A stretch of 64,000 nucleotides of DNA from assembly GCF_009649815.1 (NCBI RefSeq), contig NZ_WJIC01000023.1, positions 55,197 through 119,196 on the forward strand. The letters are read 5' to 3'. This document shows positions 18,537 to 27,349 of this stretch, one piece after another (the first letter of the stretch is position 1; every line of letters begins with the position of its first letter). The notes below the pieces were generated by a model. That model saw nothing but the letters and a program-made list of their open reading frames with translations, did not search any database and was not told the origin of the DNA. A program made the translations under genes and the position numbers. Origin of the DNA: Nocardia sp. SYP-A9097. Lineage in GTDB: Bacteria > Actinomycetota > Actinomycetes > Mycobacteriales > Mycobacteriaceae.

Positions 18537-18589
18537 GAACGGAATGTTTCGTTCTGTTTCAGACCATAGCGGAACGGATGAGTCCGTTC
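18537..18589. promoter_or_regulatory. Two palindromic operators between epoxide hydrolase and tetR
   Basis: Site 1 (18537-18554) is an 18-base near-palindrome with outer arms GAACG/CGTTC. Site 2 (18572-18589) is GAACGGA, four bases, TCCGTTC. Both share the same half-site, as expected for two dimers of one TetR protein controlling the divergent genes. Confidence 0.7.
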
Positions 18590-18607
18590 AAGTGCTATTC
18601 TCAATTC

Positions 18608-19258
18608 ATGCCGAAGTCAGTCGAAGCCCCAGCTCAACGCGGTCTGCCCGGCCGCAAGGCGCAGGCCGCCCGCAATGACGAACTCATCCTGGCCGCCGCC
18701 CGCGAGGTCTTCCTCGCCGAACCCAAGGCGCCGATCTCCGCCGTGGCCGAGCGTGCCGGCGTGGGCATCAGCGCCCTCTACCGCCGGTACCCCAGCAAAG
18801 AGGAGCTGCTGCGCACCCTCTGCTACGACGGCTTGCACCGCTACAACACCGAAGCCGAAGCGGCACTGGAGGATTCGGATGGCTGGCGGGGTTTCGTCGG
18901 CTTCCTCGAGCGAGTGGTCGACGCCGACGTCCACTCCTTGACCACCCATCTGGCCGGCACATTCACCCCCGACGATTCGATCCTGCCCGCGGTCCTGCGC
19001 GCCGCCGAACTCAATGACGAAATCGTCCGCCGCGCACGCGAATCCGGCCGCCTGCGCAAGGAAGTCACCACCGCGGACCTCGGGCTGATACTGGAATCGT
19101 GCGCCGCTATCGCCCTCCCGGATCCGCAGCGCGCCGCCCAACTCCGCCGCCGGGTACTGGCCCTGTTCATCGACGGCCTGACCGGTTCCGGTGACCTGCC
19201 CGGCCCACCGCCCGCGCCGAACGAATTCGCGCACCGCTGGCAACCCGGTAGCCGCTGA
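18608..19258 (+). CDS. TetR family regulator, divergent to epoxide hydrolase
   Basis: A 216-residue TetR protein with helix-turn-helix APISAVAERAGVGISALYRR (about residues 40-59) followed by a C-terminal ligand domain. The tail is proline-rich. The start ATG lies 19 bases after the second operator. It probably represses itself and the epoxide hydrolase gene; inducer unknown. Confidence 0.85.
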   Translation: MPKSVEAPAQRGLPGRKAQAARNDELILAAAREVFLAEPKAPISAVAERAGVGISALYRRYPSKEELLRTLCYDGLHRYNTEAEAALEDSDGWRGFVGFLERVVDADVHSLTTHLAGTFTPDDSILPAVLRAAELNDEIVRRARESGRLRKEVTTADLGLILESCAAIALPDPQRAAQLRRRVLALFIDGLTGSGDLPGPPPAPNEFAHRWQPGSR

Positions 19259-19369
19259 TTCGCCGAACCGCCCGCGCTAATCCTTAGTCCTGCGTAGCGT
19301 TTACGGCCGCCGCACCGAAGGTAAGTCGTACCCGACAGTCGTTTCCTGATTTCGACCCGAGGAGTCCCG

Positions 19370-19831
19370 ATGCGCATGTTCCGCTCATTGCTCGCTGTCC
19401 CCGTCGCGGCGGCCGCCCTGCTGGCCGTCGCCGCCCCCGCCCAAGCGGACCCCGTCACCACCTTCACCCCCGCCAATACCCTCGGCGGCGGAGCCTTCCC
19501 CTGCTTCGGTCAGATCCTGGCCTTCCACGACCCGCAGAACACCTTCTACGGCAGGCAAACCGTCTGGATCAGAGCCGATTTCACCTTCCTGCCCATCCCC
19601 ATCCTCGCCCGGGGTTGCGGCGTCATGGCCACTCTCACCTGGAAGAACCTCGACTCCGGCGCATCCGGCACCTTCCCGCCCGTCTCCCTCGGCGACGGCA
19701 CCGCCTTCGGCCCCACCGACGCCCTCTGGGTCCCCGAAACCCTCCCCACCGGCCCCGGCCGCGTAGAGGTCACCATCGACACGGATTTCCCGCACACCCC
19801 CGGCAAGGGCACCTTCTACTCGCCCGAATAG
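19370..19831 (+). CDS. Secreted protein of unknown function
   Basis: The 153-residue product starts with a classic Sec signal peptide (basic MRMFR, hydrophobic stretch, cleavage after AQA near residue 26). The mature part is about 127 residues, acidic and beta-rich in character, with two cysteines (PCFGQ and RGCGV) that could form a disulfide. GAGGAG-like sequence precedes the ATG. I do not recognise a characterised family; similar small exported proteins are frequent in Nocardia. Confidence 0.7.
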   Translation: MRMFRSLLAVPVAAAALLAVAAPAQADPVTTFTPANTLGGGAFPCFGQILAFHDPQNTFYGRQTVWIRADFTFLPIPILARGCGVMATLTWKNLDSGASGTFPPVSLGDGTAFGPTDALWVPETLPTGPGRVEVTIDTDFPHTPGKGTFYSPE

Positions 19832-19866
19832 TCTCGCGGCACCGAAAGATATGGGGGCCGGTCGGT

Positions 19867-20763
19867 ATGGAACTGCGGCAACTGCGGTACTTCGTCACCG
19901 TCGCCGAGGAATTGCATTTCGGGCGGGCCGCCGAGCGGCTGCATATCGCGCAACCGGCCGTAAGTCAGCAGGTGCAGCGGTTGGAGCGGGAGCTGAAAGT
20001 TCAACTGCTGGAACGGTCTTCGCGCCGGGTGTCGTTGACCGAGGCGGGGTTGCGGTTCCTGCCGGGGGCGCGCGCCGTACTGGCGGCTGCCGATCAGGCA
20101 CGGGCCTCGGTGGCGGACCTGGTAGGGGAGCGGGCCGCTGTTTTTCGGATCGGGACCGTGAGTGGGCTCGGGGAGCGCCTGGACGCGGTGCTGGACGGGT
20201 TTGCCGAACGTGCGCCACAGGTGCGGGTCGAGCTGGTCGGCGTGCCGGTGCGGGAGCGCGTGCAGCAGGTGGCGGACGGGACTTTGGATGTCGCGTTCGT
20301 GCGGTCACCGGAACCGGGGGAGAGTCCGGAGTTGGATTTCCTTCCAGCTTGGGATGATCCGCTCGTGGTGGCGCTACCTGCTCGGCATCCGCTCGCTGGA
20401 GAACAGGCGGTGCGGATTGCCGATCTGGCGGCACTGCCCTTGCGGCTGACGGAGCGGCGCAATCATCCGGCGTTGGTGGATCTGGTGCTATTCGCTTGTC
20501 AGCGTGCGGGTTTCGAGCCGATTCCCGCTCCGGCGGCGGGCAATCTGCAGGACACCCTCGCGGCCGTCGGCACCGGCATACCGATGTGGACGGTTGTGTA
20601 TGCCTCGAATGCGCGCCTGGTGTACAACCCGCGAGTGGTGTTCCGCCCCTTCGCCGAACCGGGCATGACCCTGCCCATCGGGCTCGCGGTGCGGGCGGAC
20701 GCCGTCTCACCGCACCTGAATCTGCTGGTGGAACTGCTCGCCGAGGTGGAACCGGCACGATAA
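19867..20763 (+). CDS. LysR family transcriptional regulator
   Basis: A 298-residue LysR regulator. The winged helix domain is MELRQLRYFVTVAEELHFGR ... PAVSQQVQRLERELKVQLLER (residues 1-60), and the rest forms the periplasmic-binding-like effector domain. It precedes a 4-oxalocrotonate-tautomerase-like gene on the same strand, so it may regulate an aromatic or unsaturated-acid function. A 7-bp inverted repeat (CGATAAG/CTTATCG, 20758-20776) straddles its stop codon and may be an end-of-gene hairpin or an operator for the next gene. Confidence 0.87.
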   Translation: MELRQLRYFVTVAEELHFGRAAERLHIAQPAVSQQVQRLERELKVQLLERSSRRVSLTEAGLRFLPGARAVLAAADQARASVADLVGERAAVFRIGTVSGLGERLDAVLDGFAERAPQVRVELVGVPVRERVQQVADGTLDVAFVRSPEPGESPELDFLPAWDDPLVVALPARHPLAGEQAVRIADLAALPLRLTERRNHPALVDLVLFACQRAGFEPIPAPAAGNLQDTLAAVGTGIPMWTVVYASNARLVYNPRVVFRPFAEPGMTLPIGLAVRADAVSPHLNLLVELLAEVEPAR

Positions 20764-20832
20764 GGATTGCTTATCGCTGTGCTGACGCACTGCCCATTGG
20801 CCGGGCTCGCGCACTGCGGTGAACTGTTCTCA

Positions 20833-20866
20833 GGCCGCCGGAAGAACCGGAAAACCGGAGGCGGCC
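20833..20866. terminator. GC-rich hairpin between lysR and tautomerase gene
   Basis: GGCCGCC and GGCGGCC arms, with inner CCGG repeats, lie 70 bases after the LysR stop and 37 before the tautomerase start. It could end the lysR transcript or sit in the leader of the next gene. No T-tract. Confidence 0.4.
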
Positions 20867-20902
20867 AATCGAATTCACCATCCGATATCGAGGAGAACAG
20901 TC

Positions 20903-21088
20903 ATGCCCATCGTCACCATCCAGCAGGGCCCCCGCACCGTCGAACTCAAGCGTGACCTGGTGCGCCGCGTTACCGACGCCTTCGTCGACGCCCTGCAGAT
21001 TCCGGCCGAGGCCGTGCAGGTGTGGATTCAGGAGACCCCGGCGGACAGCTGGGCGATCGGCGGTACTTTGACCGCCGACAAGAAGTAG
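20903..21088 (+). CDS. 4-oxalocrotonate tautomerase family protein
   Basis: A 61-residue protein that begins MPIVTIQQG; removal of Met leaves the catalytic Pro of the tautomerase superfamily. The length is typical of 4-OT subunits, which form hexamers. An Arg-rich stretch (ELKRDLVRRVTDAF) supplies likely substrate-binding Arg residues. GAGGAGA lies eight bases before the ATG. Substrate unknown; the upstream LysR gene is the only context. Confidence 0.82.
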   Translation: MPIVTIQQGPRTVELKRDLVRRVTDAFVDALQIPAEAVQVWIQETPADSWAIGGTLTADKK

Positions 21089-21125
21089 GAATGCCGCGTC
21101 CCGAGCGTGCACCTGCCGCGTATGA

Positions 21126-21142
21126 CGGGCGAATATCGCCCG
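21126..21142. terminator. Symmetric hairpin between convergent tautomerase and thiC
   Basis: CGGGCGA and TCGCCCG arms with a 3-base loop lie in the 85-base gap between two converging genes, suiting a bidirectional terminator. Confidence 0.5.
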
Positions 21143-21173
21143 ATCGACGCGACAAGTGCACGCGGGCAACGGA

Positions 21174-22835
21174 TTACGAGACGACCGGCAGGTACACCTG
21201 GTTGCCGGTGGACGCGAACTCGGCCGACTTCTCGGCCATGCCCGCCTCGATGGCGGCGACATCGGTGAGGCCCTGCTTCTCCGCGTACTCGCGCACATCG
21301 GCGGAGATGCGCATGGAGCAGAACTTCGGCCCGCACATGGAGCAGAAGTGCGCGGTCTTGGCGGGCTCGGCCGGCATGGTCTCGTCGTGGTACTCCCGCG
21401 CGGTGTCGGGGTCCAGCGACAGATTGAACTGGTCGTGCCAGCGGAATTCGAAGCGCGCCTTGGAGAGCGCGTCATCGCGGTCCTGAGCGTGCGGGTGACC
21501 CTTGGCCAGATCCGCGGCGTGCGCCGCGATCTTGTAGGTGATGACGCCGACCTTCACATCATCGCGGTTCGGCAGGCCCAGGTGTTCCTTGGGCGTGACG
21601 TAGCAGAGCATCGCCGTACCCGCCTGCGCGATGATGGCCGCGCCGATGGCCGAGGTGATGTGGTCGTATGCCGGAGCGATATCGGTCGCCAGGGGGCCCA
21701 GGGTGTAGAACGGGGCCTCCTCGCACAGCTCCTCTTCCAGCCGCACGTTCTCCACGATCTTGTGCATCGGCACGTGGCCGGGGCCCTCGATCATGACCTG
21801 CACGCCATAGGATTTGGCGATCTTGGTGAGCTCGCCGAGGGTGCGCAATTCGGCGAACTGGGCCTCGTCATTGGCGTCCGCGATGGAGCCCGGACGCAGG
21901 CCGTCACCGAGGGAGAAGGTGATGTCGTACTCGGCCAGGATCTCGCAGAGCTCGCGGAAGTTGGTGTACAGGAACGATTCCTGATGATGCGCCAGACACC
22001 ACGCCGCCATGATGGAGCCACCGCGCGAGACGATCCCGGTGACGCGCTTGGCGGTCAGTGGCACGTAGCGCAGCAGCACGCCCGCGTGCACGGTCATGTA
22101 GTCCACGCCCTGCTCGGCCTGCTCGATCACGGTGTCGCGGTAGATCTCCCAGGTCAGCTTGGTGGGATCGCCGTTCACCTTCTCCAGGGCCTGGTAGATC
22201 GGCACGGTGCCGACCGGGACCGGGGAGTTCCGCAGAATCCACTCGCGGGTTTCGTGAATGTTCTTGCCGGTGGACAGATCCATGATGTTGTCGGCGCCCC
22301 AGCGGGTGGCCCACACCATTTTCTCGACCTCTTCGGAGATGGAGGAGCTCACGGCCGAATTGCCGATATTGGCATTGATCTTCACCAGGAACTTCTTGCC
22401 GATGATCATCGGCTCGCACTCGGGGTGATTGTGATTGGCCGGAATCACCGCGCGGCCCGCGGCGACCTCCTCGCGCACCACCTCGGGCGGCACGCCCTCG
22501 CGGGCGGCGATGAAACGCATCTCGGGGGTGATGATGCCTTCGCGCGCCCAGGCCAGCTGGGTGCGCGGACCGGGAACGTCCGGCTTGGTCCAGGAGTCGC
22601 GGGTCCGGGGTAGCCCGGCCTCCAGATCGATCGCCGCGGTGTCGTCGGTGTACGGGCCCGAGGTGTCGTACAGATCGAAATGCTCACCATTGGTGAGATT
22701 GACCCGCCGCACCGGAATGCGCAGCGTCACGCCATTGGCGTCGACCTGCTCATAGTGCTTGACGCTGCCCTGAATCGGGCCGGTGGTGACGGTGTCGACG
22801 GGTGCGGATGTCCCGGTGGCACGTTTCGATGACAT
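21174..22835 (-). CDS. thiC: Phosphomethylpyrimidine synthase
   Basis: ThiC is a radical-SAM 4Fe-4S enzyme that converts aminoimidazole ribotide to HMP-P for thiamine. The 553-residue protein contains family blocks such as NANIGNSAVSSSISEEVEK, MTVHAGVLLRYVP and SRGGSIMAAWCL, and the C-terminal cluster motif CSMCGPKFCSM (Cys-x2-Cys-x4-Cys). The ATG has GGGAGGA about ten bases upstream. A TPP riboswitch precedes it on the same strand, so thiamine pyrophosphate represses it. Confidence 0.97.
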   Translation of the reverse strand: MSSKRATGTSAPVDTVTTGPIQGSVKHYEQVDANGVTLRIPVRRVNLTNGEHFDLYDTSGPYTDDTAAIDLEAGLPRTRDSWTKPDVPGPRTQLAWAREGIITPEMRFIAAREGVPPEVVREEVAAGRAVIPANHNHPECEPMIIGKKFLVKINANIGNSAVSSSISEEVEKMVWATRWGADNIMDLSTGKNIHETREWILRNSPVPVGTVPIYQALEKVNGDPTKLTWEIYRDTVIEQAEQGVDYMTVHAGVLLRYVPLTAKRVTGIVSRGGSIMAAWCLAHHQESFLYTNFRELCEILAEYDITFSLGDGLRPGSIADANDEAQFAELRTLGELTKIAKSYGVQVMIEGPGHVPMHKIVENVRLEEELCEEAPFYTLGPLATDIAPAYDHITSAIGAAIIAQAGTAMLCYVTPKEHLGLPNRDDVKVGVITYKIAAHAADLAKGHPHAQDRDDALSKARFEFRWHDQFNLSLDPDTAREYHDETMPAEPAKTAHFCSMCGPKFCSMRISADVREYAEKQGLTDVAAIEAGMAEKSAEFASTGNQVYLPVVS

Positions 22836-22847
22836 ATGTCGAATCCT

Positions 22848-22946
22848 CCCTACGCCGGCATTACCCGGTCAGGTTCATACGGTCGACGGCCCTGCTCCGC
22901 CCGAATGGGCTAGCCGTCCTCTCAGCCCGCTGGTGCGAGCCCCCGT
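22848..22946 (-). promoter_or_regulatory. TPP riboswitch (THI element)
   Basis: Read on the minus strand, the element contains the conserved GCTGAGAGG helix-loop, then ACCTGA, then GGTAATGCCGGCGTAGGGA ending next to the ribosome site of thiC. These are the diagnostic conserved blocks of the thi-box aptamer. Because its 3' end abuts the AGGGAGG, control of translation initiation is likely. The remaining 22947-23118 gap shows no gene. Confidence 0.95.
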
Positions 22947-23118
22947 TGGCAAATGGTTGATTACCGCCGCCGACATTACCGGGTAGCCGAAATCCGCGAG
23001 GCGTGGATTCATACAGTCCTGCGCGGTCTGTTCAGCGCTCCCGTGGTCCGATCGGCCAACCCAGCGCGGCATTACCAACAAGATGCCTTTCTGAAACACC
23101 TGCGGCTAATGTATTGGC

Positions 23119-23799
23119 ATGACCCGCAGCAAACCGGCCGCGGCGCCAGACCGGACCCCCGCGCGGCGTCGGATCCGCGGCCTCGACGCGAACGAGCGCA
23201 GCGCCCAGCGTCGCCGGCAACTGCTCACCGCCGCCACCGAACTCTTTGCCCGGCAAAGCTATTCGGGCACCTCGATCGAGCAGATCTGCCAGCAGGCCTA
23301 TGTCGGCACCAAAGGCTTCTACGATCACTTCGACAGTAAGGAGGCCTGCTACACCGCGCTGCTGGAACAGATCACCGCACAGATCCAGCAGCGGGTGTCG
23401 GAGACGGCCGCCGATACCGCCGGACGGGACTGGCCCGAGCGCATGCGCGCCATTCTGGGCGCGTTCGTACACGCCATCGCCGACGACTCGCGCCTGGCGA
23501 AGGTCACCTTCGGTGAGGCGGGCGGTATCTCACCCGCCATCGAAGCCCAGCGCCGGAGTAATCGCCGCTGGGCCGCGGAGTTCCTCAATCGGCAATGGCC
23601 GCTGGAGGATTCGCTCACCGACCGGCAGGGATTAACCCTGTGCCTGGCCATTATCGGCGGGCTCTTCGAACTGATCGCCGACTGGCTGCACCATCACGAC
23701 GACGGTGGTGATCCCGATTCGGTGGAGACCCTCACCGAGGATCTCAGCCGCTTCGTCACGGCCGTCGATGCCGGGCGGCGGTCCATGGCTAGGGAGTGA
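23119..23799 (+). CDS. TetR family regulator
   Basis: A 226-residue TetR protein. It has a basic 25-residue extension, then the helix-turn-helix (YSGTSIEQICQQAYVGTKGFY, about residues 50-70). Its stop overlaps the stop of the convergent mmpL gene by 11 bases, so the two transcripts collide. It may regulate the exporter, but no shared operator was found next to this gene. Confidence 0.82.
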   Translation: MTRSKPAAAPDRTPARRRIRGLDANERSAQRRRQLLTAATELFARQSYSGTSIEQICQQAYVGTKGFYDHFDSKEACYTALLEQITAQIQQRVSETAADTAGRDWPERMRAILGAFVHAIADDSRLAKVTFGEAGGISPAIEAQRRSNRRWAAEFLNRQWPLEDSLTDRQGLTLCLAIIGGLFELIADWLHHHDDGGDPDSVETLTEDLSRFVTAVDAGRRSMARE

Positions 23800-26044
23800 G
23801 CGCCGGAGCCCGCTCGGCGGGTTCGCCGCCGGGCTGCTCCTCCAGGCCGATCCGCTTATGCAGTGCGGCAAGGGGTTTGGGTGCCCACCAGTTCGAGGTG
23901 CTCATCAGGCGCATGAGCGCGGGCGCGAGCAGACCGCGAATAATGGTGGCGTCCGCGATGACCGCCAGCGCCAGGCCGATGCCGAACAGTTTCATGGCGG
24001 TCACCTGCGAGGTGGCCACCGCGAGCAGCACCACCGCCATCAAACCCGCTGCGGCGGTGAAGATTCGGCCGGTGCGAGCCACACCCAGCGCCACCGATCG
24101 GGTATTGGCCGCGCGGCTGCGATCCGAGGTCAGCCACTCCTCGCGAATACGGGAGAGCAGGAAGACCTCGTAATCCATCGACATGCCGAAGGCCAGGCAG
24201 AACATCAGGATCGGCATGAATATGTCGACGCTGCCGGTCGGCGTGAAACCCAGCACGCCCGCCAGATGCCCGTTCTGGAACACCCAGATCATCGCGCCGA
24301 AGGTCGCGGTCAGTGACAGCGCGTTCAAGATGAGCGCCTTCACCGGTAGCACCACACTGCCGGTGAACAGGAACAGCAGCACCAGCGTGATGACCGCGAT
24401 CAGCCCGGCCGCCAATGGAAGTCGAGTGATGACCGAGTCCATGGTGTCCTCATTGAGGGCCGCCGCCCCGCCGAAGAGCACCGTGCCGGGCGCGGGCACC
24501 GCGCGCAATTGGGCCAGCTGTTCCTTGCCCGCATCGGTGAAGGGAGCCTCCCGAGTGCCGACCGAGAGGTAGGCTCCGTCCGGTCCGGTCATCTGCGCGA
24601 TACCGGGAGCCATCTTCGCGCCCTTCACGAAGACACCGTCGCCGGACATGACCGCCGGAATGCCCGGCACCTGTGACAGCGCCGCCGCGTACCCGCCGAT
24701 CTCATTGGGCGCGCCATGGAATCCGGGCAGCACCACCACGGCACTCGAGGCCATATTGGCGGTGAAGTCCTGCCGCAGTGCGTCGCCGACCTGACGGCTG
24801 GAGGCGAAGGTGCCGATCATCCGATCGTCCGGTGTACCGAAATGCGCTGAGAGGAACGGAGATCCGAGCAACAGCAAAATGGCGGTGGTGACCAGCGCGA
24901 ACGGCAGCGGCCAGCGCATGACCGTGGTCACCCAGCGGTACCAGCCGCTCTGCTCCGGCGGCACCTGCCTCGCCTCACCACGACCCAGCATGCGGCGCAA
25001 GGGTTTACGCAGATCCCACGCGTTCACCCGATCACCGAGCAGGATCAGCGCGGCGGGCAACAGCAGCAGTGACGCGCCGACCGCGGCTGCCACCACCGCG
25101 ACACCCGCGTACGCGAAGGATTTGAAGAACGGCTGCGGGAATACCGCCAGCGCCGCCAGCGCGAGCGCCACGGTGAGACCGGAGAATACGACTGTGCGCC
25201 CGGCGGTTTGGACCGCCCGGGCAATCGCGGCGCGGGTATCCAGGCCATTGCCGAGCTCTTCGCGATACCGGCTGACAATGAACAGGCTGTAGTCGATGGC
25301 CAGCGCCAGGCCGAGCGCGCTGGTCATATTCAGCGCGAAGATCGACACCTCCATGAATACCGTCATCAACCGCAGAATGCCCAGCGTCGCCGCAATCGCG
25401 AAGAGCCCCACCACCAATGGCAGTCCGGCCGCGATCACACTGCCGAAGACCAGGATCAGCAGCAGTCCGGAGACCGGCACCGCGATGGACTCGGCCAGAA
25501 TCAGATCCTGCTCGACCTGATGGTTGATATCGGCGAAGGTGCCCGCCATCCCGCCGACCCGCACCTGCACGCCGTCGCGATCGCCATCGAGTTTCGCGCT
25601 GAGCTTGACCGCCCGGTTCTGCACCTCCGTATCGGTGCCGGTGACCGTGGCCATGATGAGCCCGCGCTTACCGTCCTGACTGCGCAGCGCGGTCGCGAGA
25701 TCGGCCCGCGTCGCGGCGCTGGTCCAATACGACTGCACCCCCGTCAGATCCGGATCGTGGTTCAGCAGATCGGTGATCTGCTCCGCCTCGGCCCGCGCCT
25801 GCGGACTGTTCACGCCGCCGTCGGAGCTGACCATGACGATGAAATTCGGGTTGCCACCCGGAAAGTGCTTGTCGATGAAGTCATTGGCCCGCACCGACTC
25901 CAGTTCGGGCGTCAGGTAGCCGCCGCCGACCATATGCGATTTGGCGGTGGCTCCGAAGCCACCGCAAACGATCATCAGCAATAGTGCGGCTACCAGGACG
26001 GCGCGTGGGCGCGACATGGCGAACCGAGCAAGACTGGTCAACAT
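23789..26044 (-). CDS. MMPL family RND transporter
   Basis: A 751-residue inner-membrane exporter of the MmpL/RND superfamily. Two repeats each carry one helix, a large external loop and five helices. The first is near residues 12-30 then 190-330, with the proton-relay-like ALGLALAIDYSLFIVSRYREE. The second contains FCLAFGMSMDYEVFLLSRIREEW. At 751 residues it is shorter than lipid-exporting mycobacterial MmpLs (~950) and resembles MmpL11-like or drug-exporting forms. Two strong palindromes lie just upstream of the start. Confidence 0.9.
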   Translation of the reverse strand: MLTSLARFAMSRPRAVLVAALLLMIVCGGFGATAKSHMVGGGYLTPELESVRANDFIDKHFPGGNPNFIVMVSSDGGVNSPQARAEAEQITDLLNHDPDLTGVQSYWTSAATRADLATALRSQDGKRGLIMATVTGTDTEVQNRAVKLSAKLDGDRDGVQVRVGGMAGTFADINHQVEQDLILAESIAVPVSGLLLILVFGSVIAAGLPLVVGLFAIAATLGILRLMTVFMEVSIFALNMTSALGLALAIDYSLFIVSRYREELGNGLDTRAAIARAVQTAGRTVVFSGLTVALALAALAVFPQPFFKSFAYAGVAVVAAAVGASLLLLPAALILLGDRVNAWDLRKPLRRMLGRGEARQVPPEQSGWYRWVTTVMRWPLPFALVTTAILLLLGSPFLSAHFGTPDDRMIGTFASSRQVGDALRQDFTANMASSAVVVLPGFHGAPNEIGGYAAALSQVPGIPAVMSGDGVFVKGAKMAPGIAQMTGPDGAYLSVGTREAPFTDAGKEQLAQLRAVPAPGTVLFGGAAALNEDTMDSVITRLPLAAGLIAVITLVLLFLFTGSVVLPVKALILNALSLTATFGAMIWVFQNGHLAGVLGFTPTGSVDIFMPILMFCLAFGMSMDYEVFLLSRIREEWLTSDRSRAANTRSVALGVARTGRIFTAAAGLMAVVLLAVATSQVTAMKLFGIGLALAVIADATIIRGLLAPALMRLMSTSNWWAPKPLAALHKRIGLEEQPGGEPAERAPALTP

Positions 26045-26057
26045 TGACGCGCATCCT

Positions 26058-26090
26058 CCGAGGTCTCAGACCTCGGAACGGTATCGTTCC
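26058..26090. promoter_or_regulatory. Overlapping palindromes upstream of mmpL
   Basis: CCGAGGTCT-C-AGACCTCGG (26058-26076) is a perfect 19-base palindrome next to the mmpL ribosome site. It shares two bases with GGAACG-GTAT-CGTTCC (26075-26090). The second looks like a TetR-type operator, the first may be an operator or a leader hairpin. Confidence 0.6.
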
Positions 26091-26145
26091 CGAACTCGCC
26101 GCCGCGATGGACAGTGACCATGGTCATGGTCATGCCGTGCGGCTA

Positions 26146-27318
26146 TCAACCGGCGATGCGACCCCTGACCTCGCCCAGGGTCAGCCGTCCACCACCGGTG
26201 GCGGGTGCGGTGGCGGTGATGACCACTTCATCGCCGTTCTCCAGGAAGGTGCGCTGCACCCCGTCCAGCGCGATGGGTTCGGTTCCGCCCCAGCTCAATT
26301 CCATGAACGAGCCGCGCTCGTGCGGTTCGGGACCGGAGATGGTGCCGGAGGCGAAGAGATCACCGGTGCGGGTGGACGCGCCATTGGCGGTCATGTGGGC
26401 CAGCATCTGCGCGGGCGACCAGTACATCCGGCGGAAGGGCGGGGTGGAGACGCGCTGACCGTTCCAGTACACCTCGAGATCGATATCCAAACCCCAGGGC
26501 GCGGGCTCGCGCAGATAGGGGAGCGGTTCGGGATCCTGTGCGGGCAGCGGAATCCGGGCCTCCGACAAGGCTTCCAGCGGTGTCACCCACGCCGACAGGG
26601 TGGTTGCGAAGGACTTGCCGAGGAACGGTCCGAGCGGTTGCGCCTCCCAGGCTTGCAGATCGCGCGCGGACCAATCATTGACCAGCGCCACCCCGAACAC
26701 ATGCTCGGCGAAGTCCTCGGTGCGGATGGGTGTGCCCAGCGCGGAGCCCGCACCGACCAGGAAGCCCAGCTCGGCCTCGATATCCAAGCGTCGGGTGAGG
26801 CCGAAATCCGGTGTGCCGGAGTCGGTTCGGCGCTGCCCCTCGGGGCGGGTGATCGCGGTGCCGGAGACCACCACCGTTCCCGCGCGACCGTGATAGCCGA
26901 CCGGTAGATGCCGCCAATTCGGCAGCAGCGCTTCACCATCCGGCCGGAAGATGCGGCCCATGGCGGTGGCATGGTCGAGACTGGCGTAGAAGTCCACATA
27001 GTCACCGACCCGGACCGGCAGGTCCAGCTGTACCGATGCCACCAAATACACTGCGGCAGAGGGCAATTCGTCTTCCGCCGCGGCCTGTACCAGGGCCCGC
27101 ACCTCACGCCAGCACTGCGGCCCCTGCGTCATGAAGGCGTTCAGGCTGGGTTGCGCGAACATCGGATCATCCAGGGCGACCGCCAGATCGATGAGGTTAT
27201 CGCCCAGGCGCGCGCCCACCCGCGGCTCCTCGCCGAGCGGGCGGAACACGCAATACGGTAGATGTGCCGGGCCGAATCCGGAGCCCTCGGGGACTTCGAT
27301 CCGTACTCGACTGCTCAT
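26146..27318 (-). CDS. fahA: Fumarylacetoacetase
   Basis: Last step of tyrosine/homogentisate degradation: fumarylacetoacetate to fumarate and acetoacetate. The 390-residue protein has the metal and active-site blocks of the FAH family: VDFYASLDHATAMGRIFRP, HLPVGYHGRAGTVVVSG, LDIEAELGFLVG, VFGVALVNDWSARDLQ and SWGGTEPI. It follows hmgA by 31 bases on the same strand, forming a two-gene operon. Confidence 0.93.
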   Translation of the reverse strand: MSSRVRIEVPEGSGFGPAHLPYCVFRPLGEEPRVGARLGDNLIDLAVALDDPMFAQPSLNAFMTQGPQCWREVRALVQAAAEDELPSAAVYLVASVQLDLPVRVGDYVDFYASLDHATAMGRIFRPDGEALLPNWRHLPVGYHGRAGTVVVSGTAITRPEGQRRTDSGTPDFGLTRRLDIEAELGFLVGAGSALGTPIRTEDFAEHVFGVALVNDWSARDLQAWEAQPLGPFLGKSFATTLSAWVTPLEALSEARIPLPAQDPEPLPYLREPAPWGLDIDLEVYWNGQRVSTPPFRRMYWSPAQMLAHMTANGASTRTGDLFASGTISGPEPHERGSFMELSWGGTEPIALDGVQRTFLENGDEVVITATAPATGGGRLTLGEVRGRIAG

Positions 27319-27349
27319 ACCCACCTCTGCTCCTGTCGTTGACGGCGAC

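Noticed and set aside
23119..26044. TetR at 23119 assigned as mmpL repressor
   Set aside because: The genes converge with overlapping stops and share no promoter region; the link is not supported enough to state as fact.
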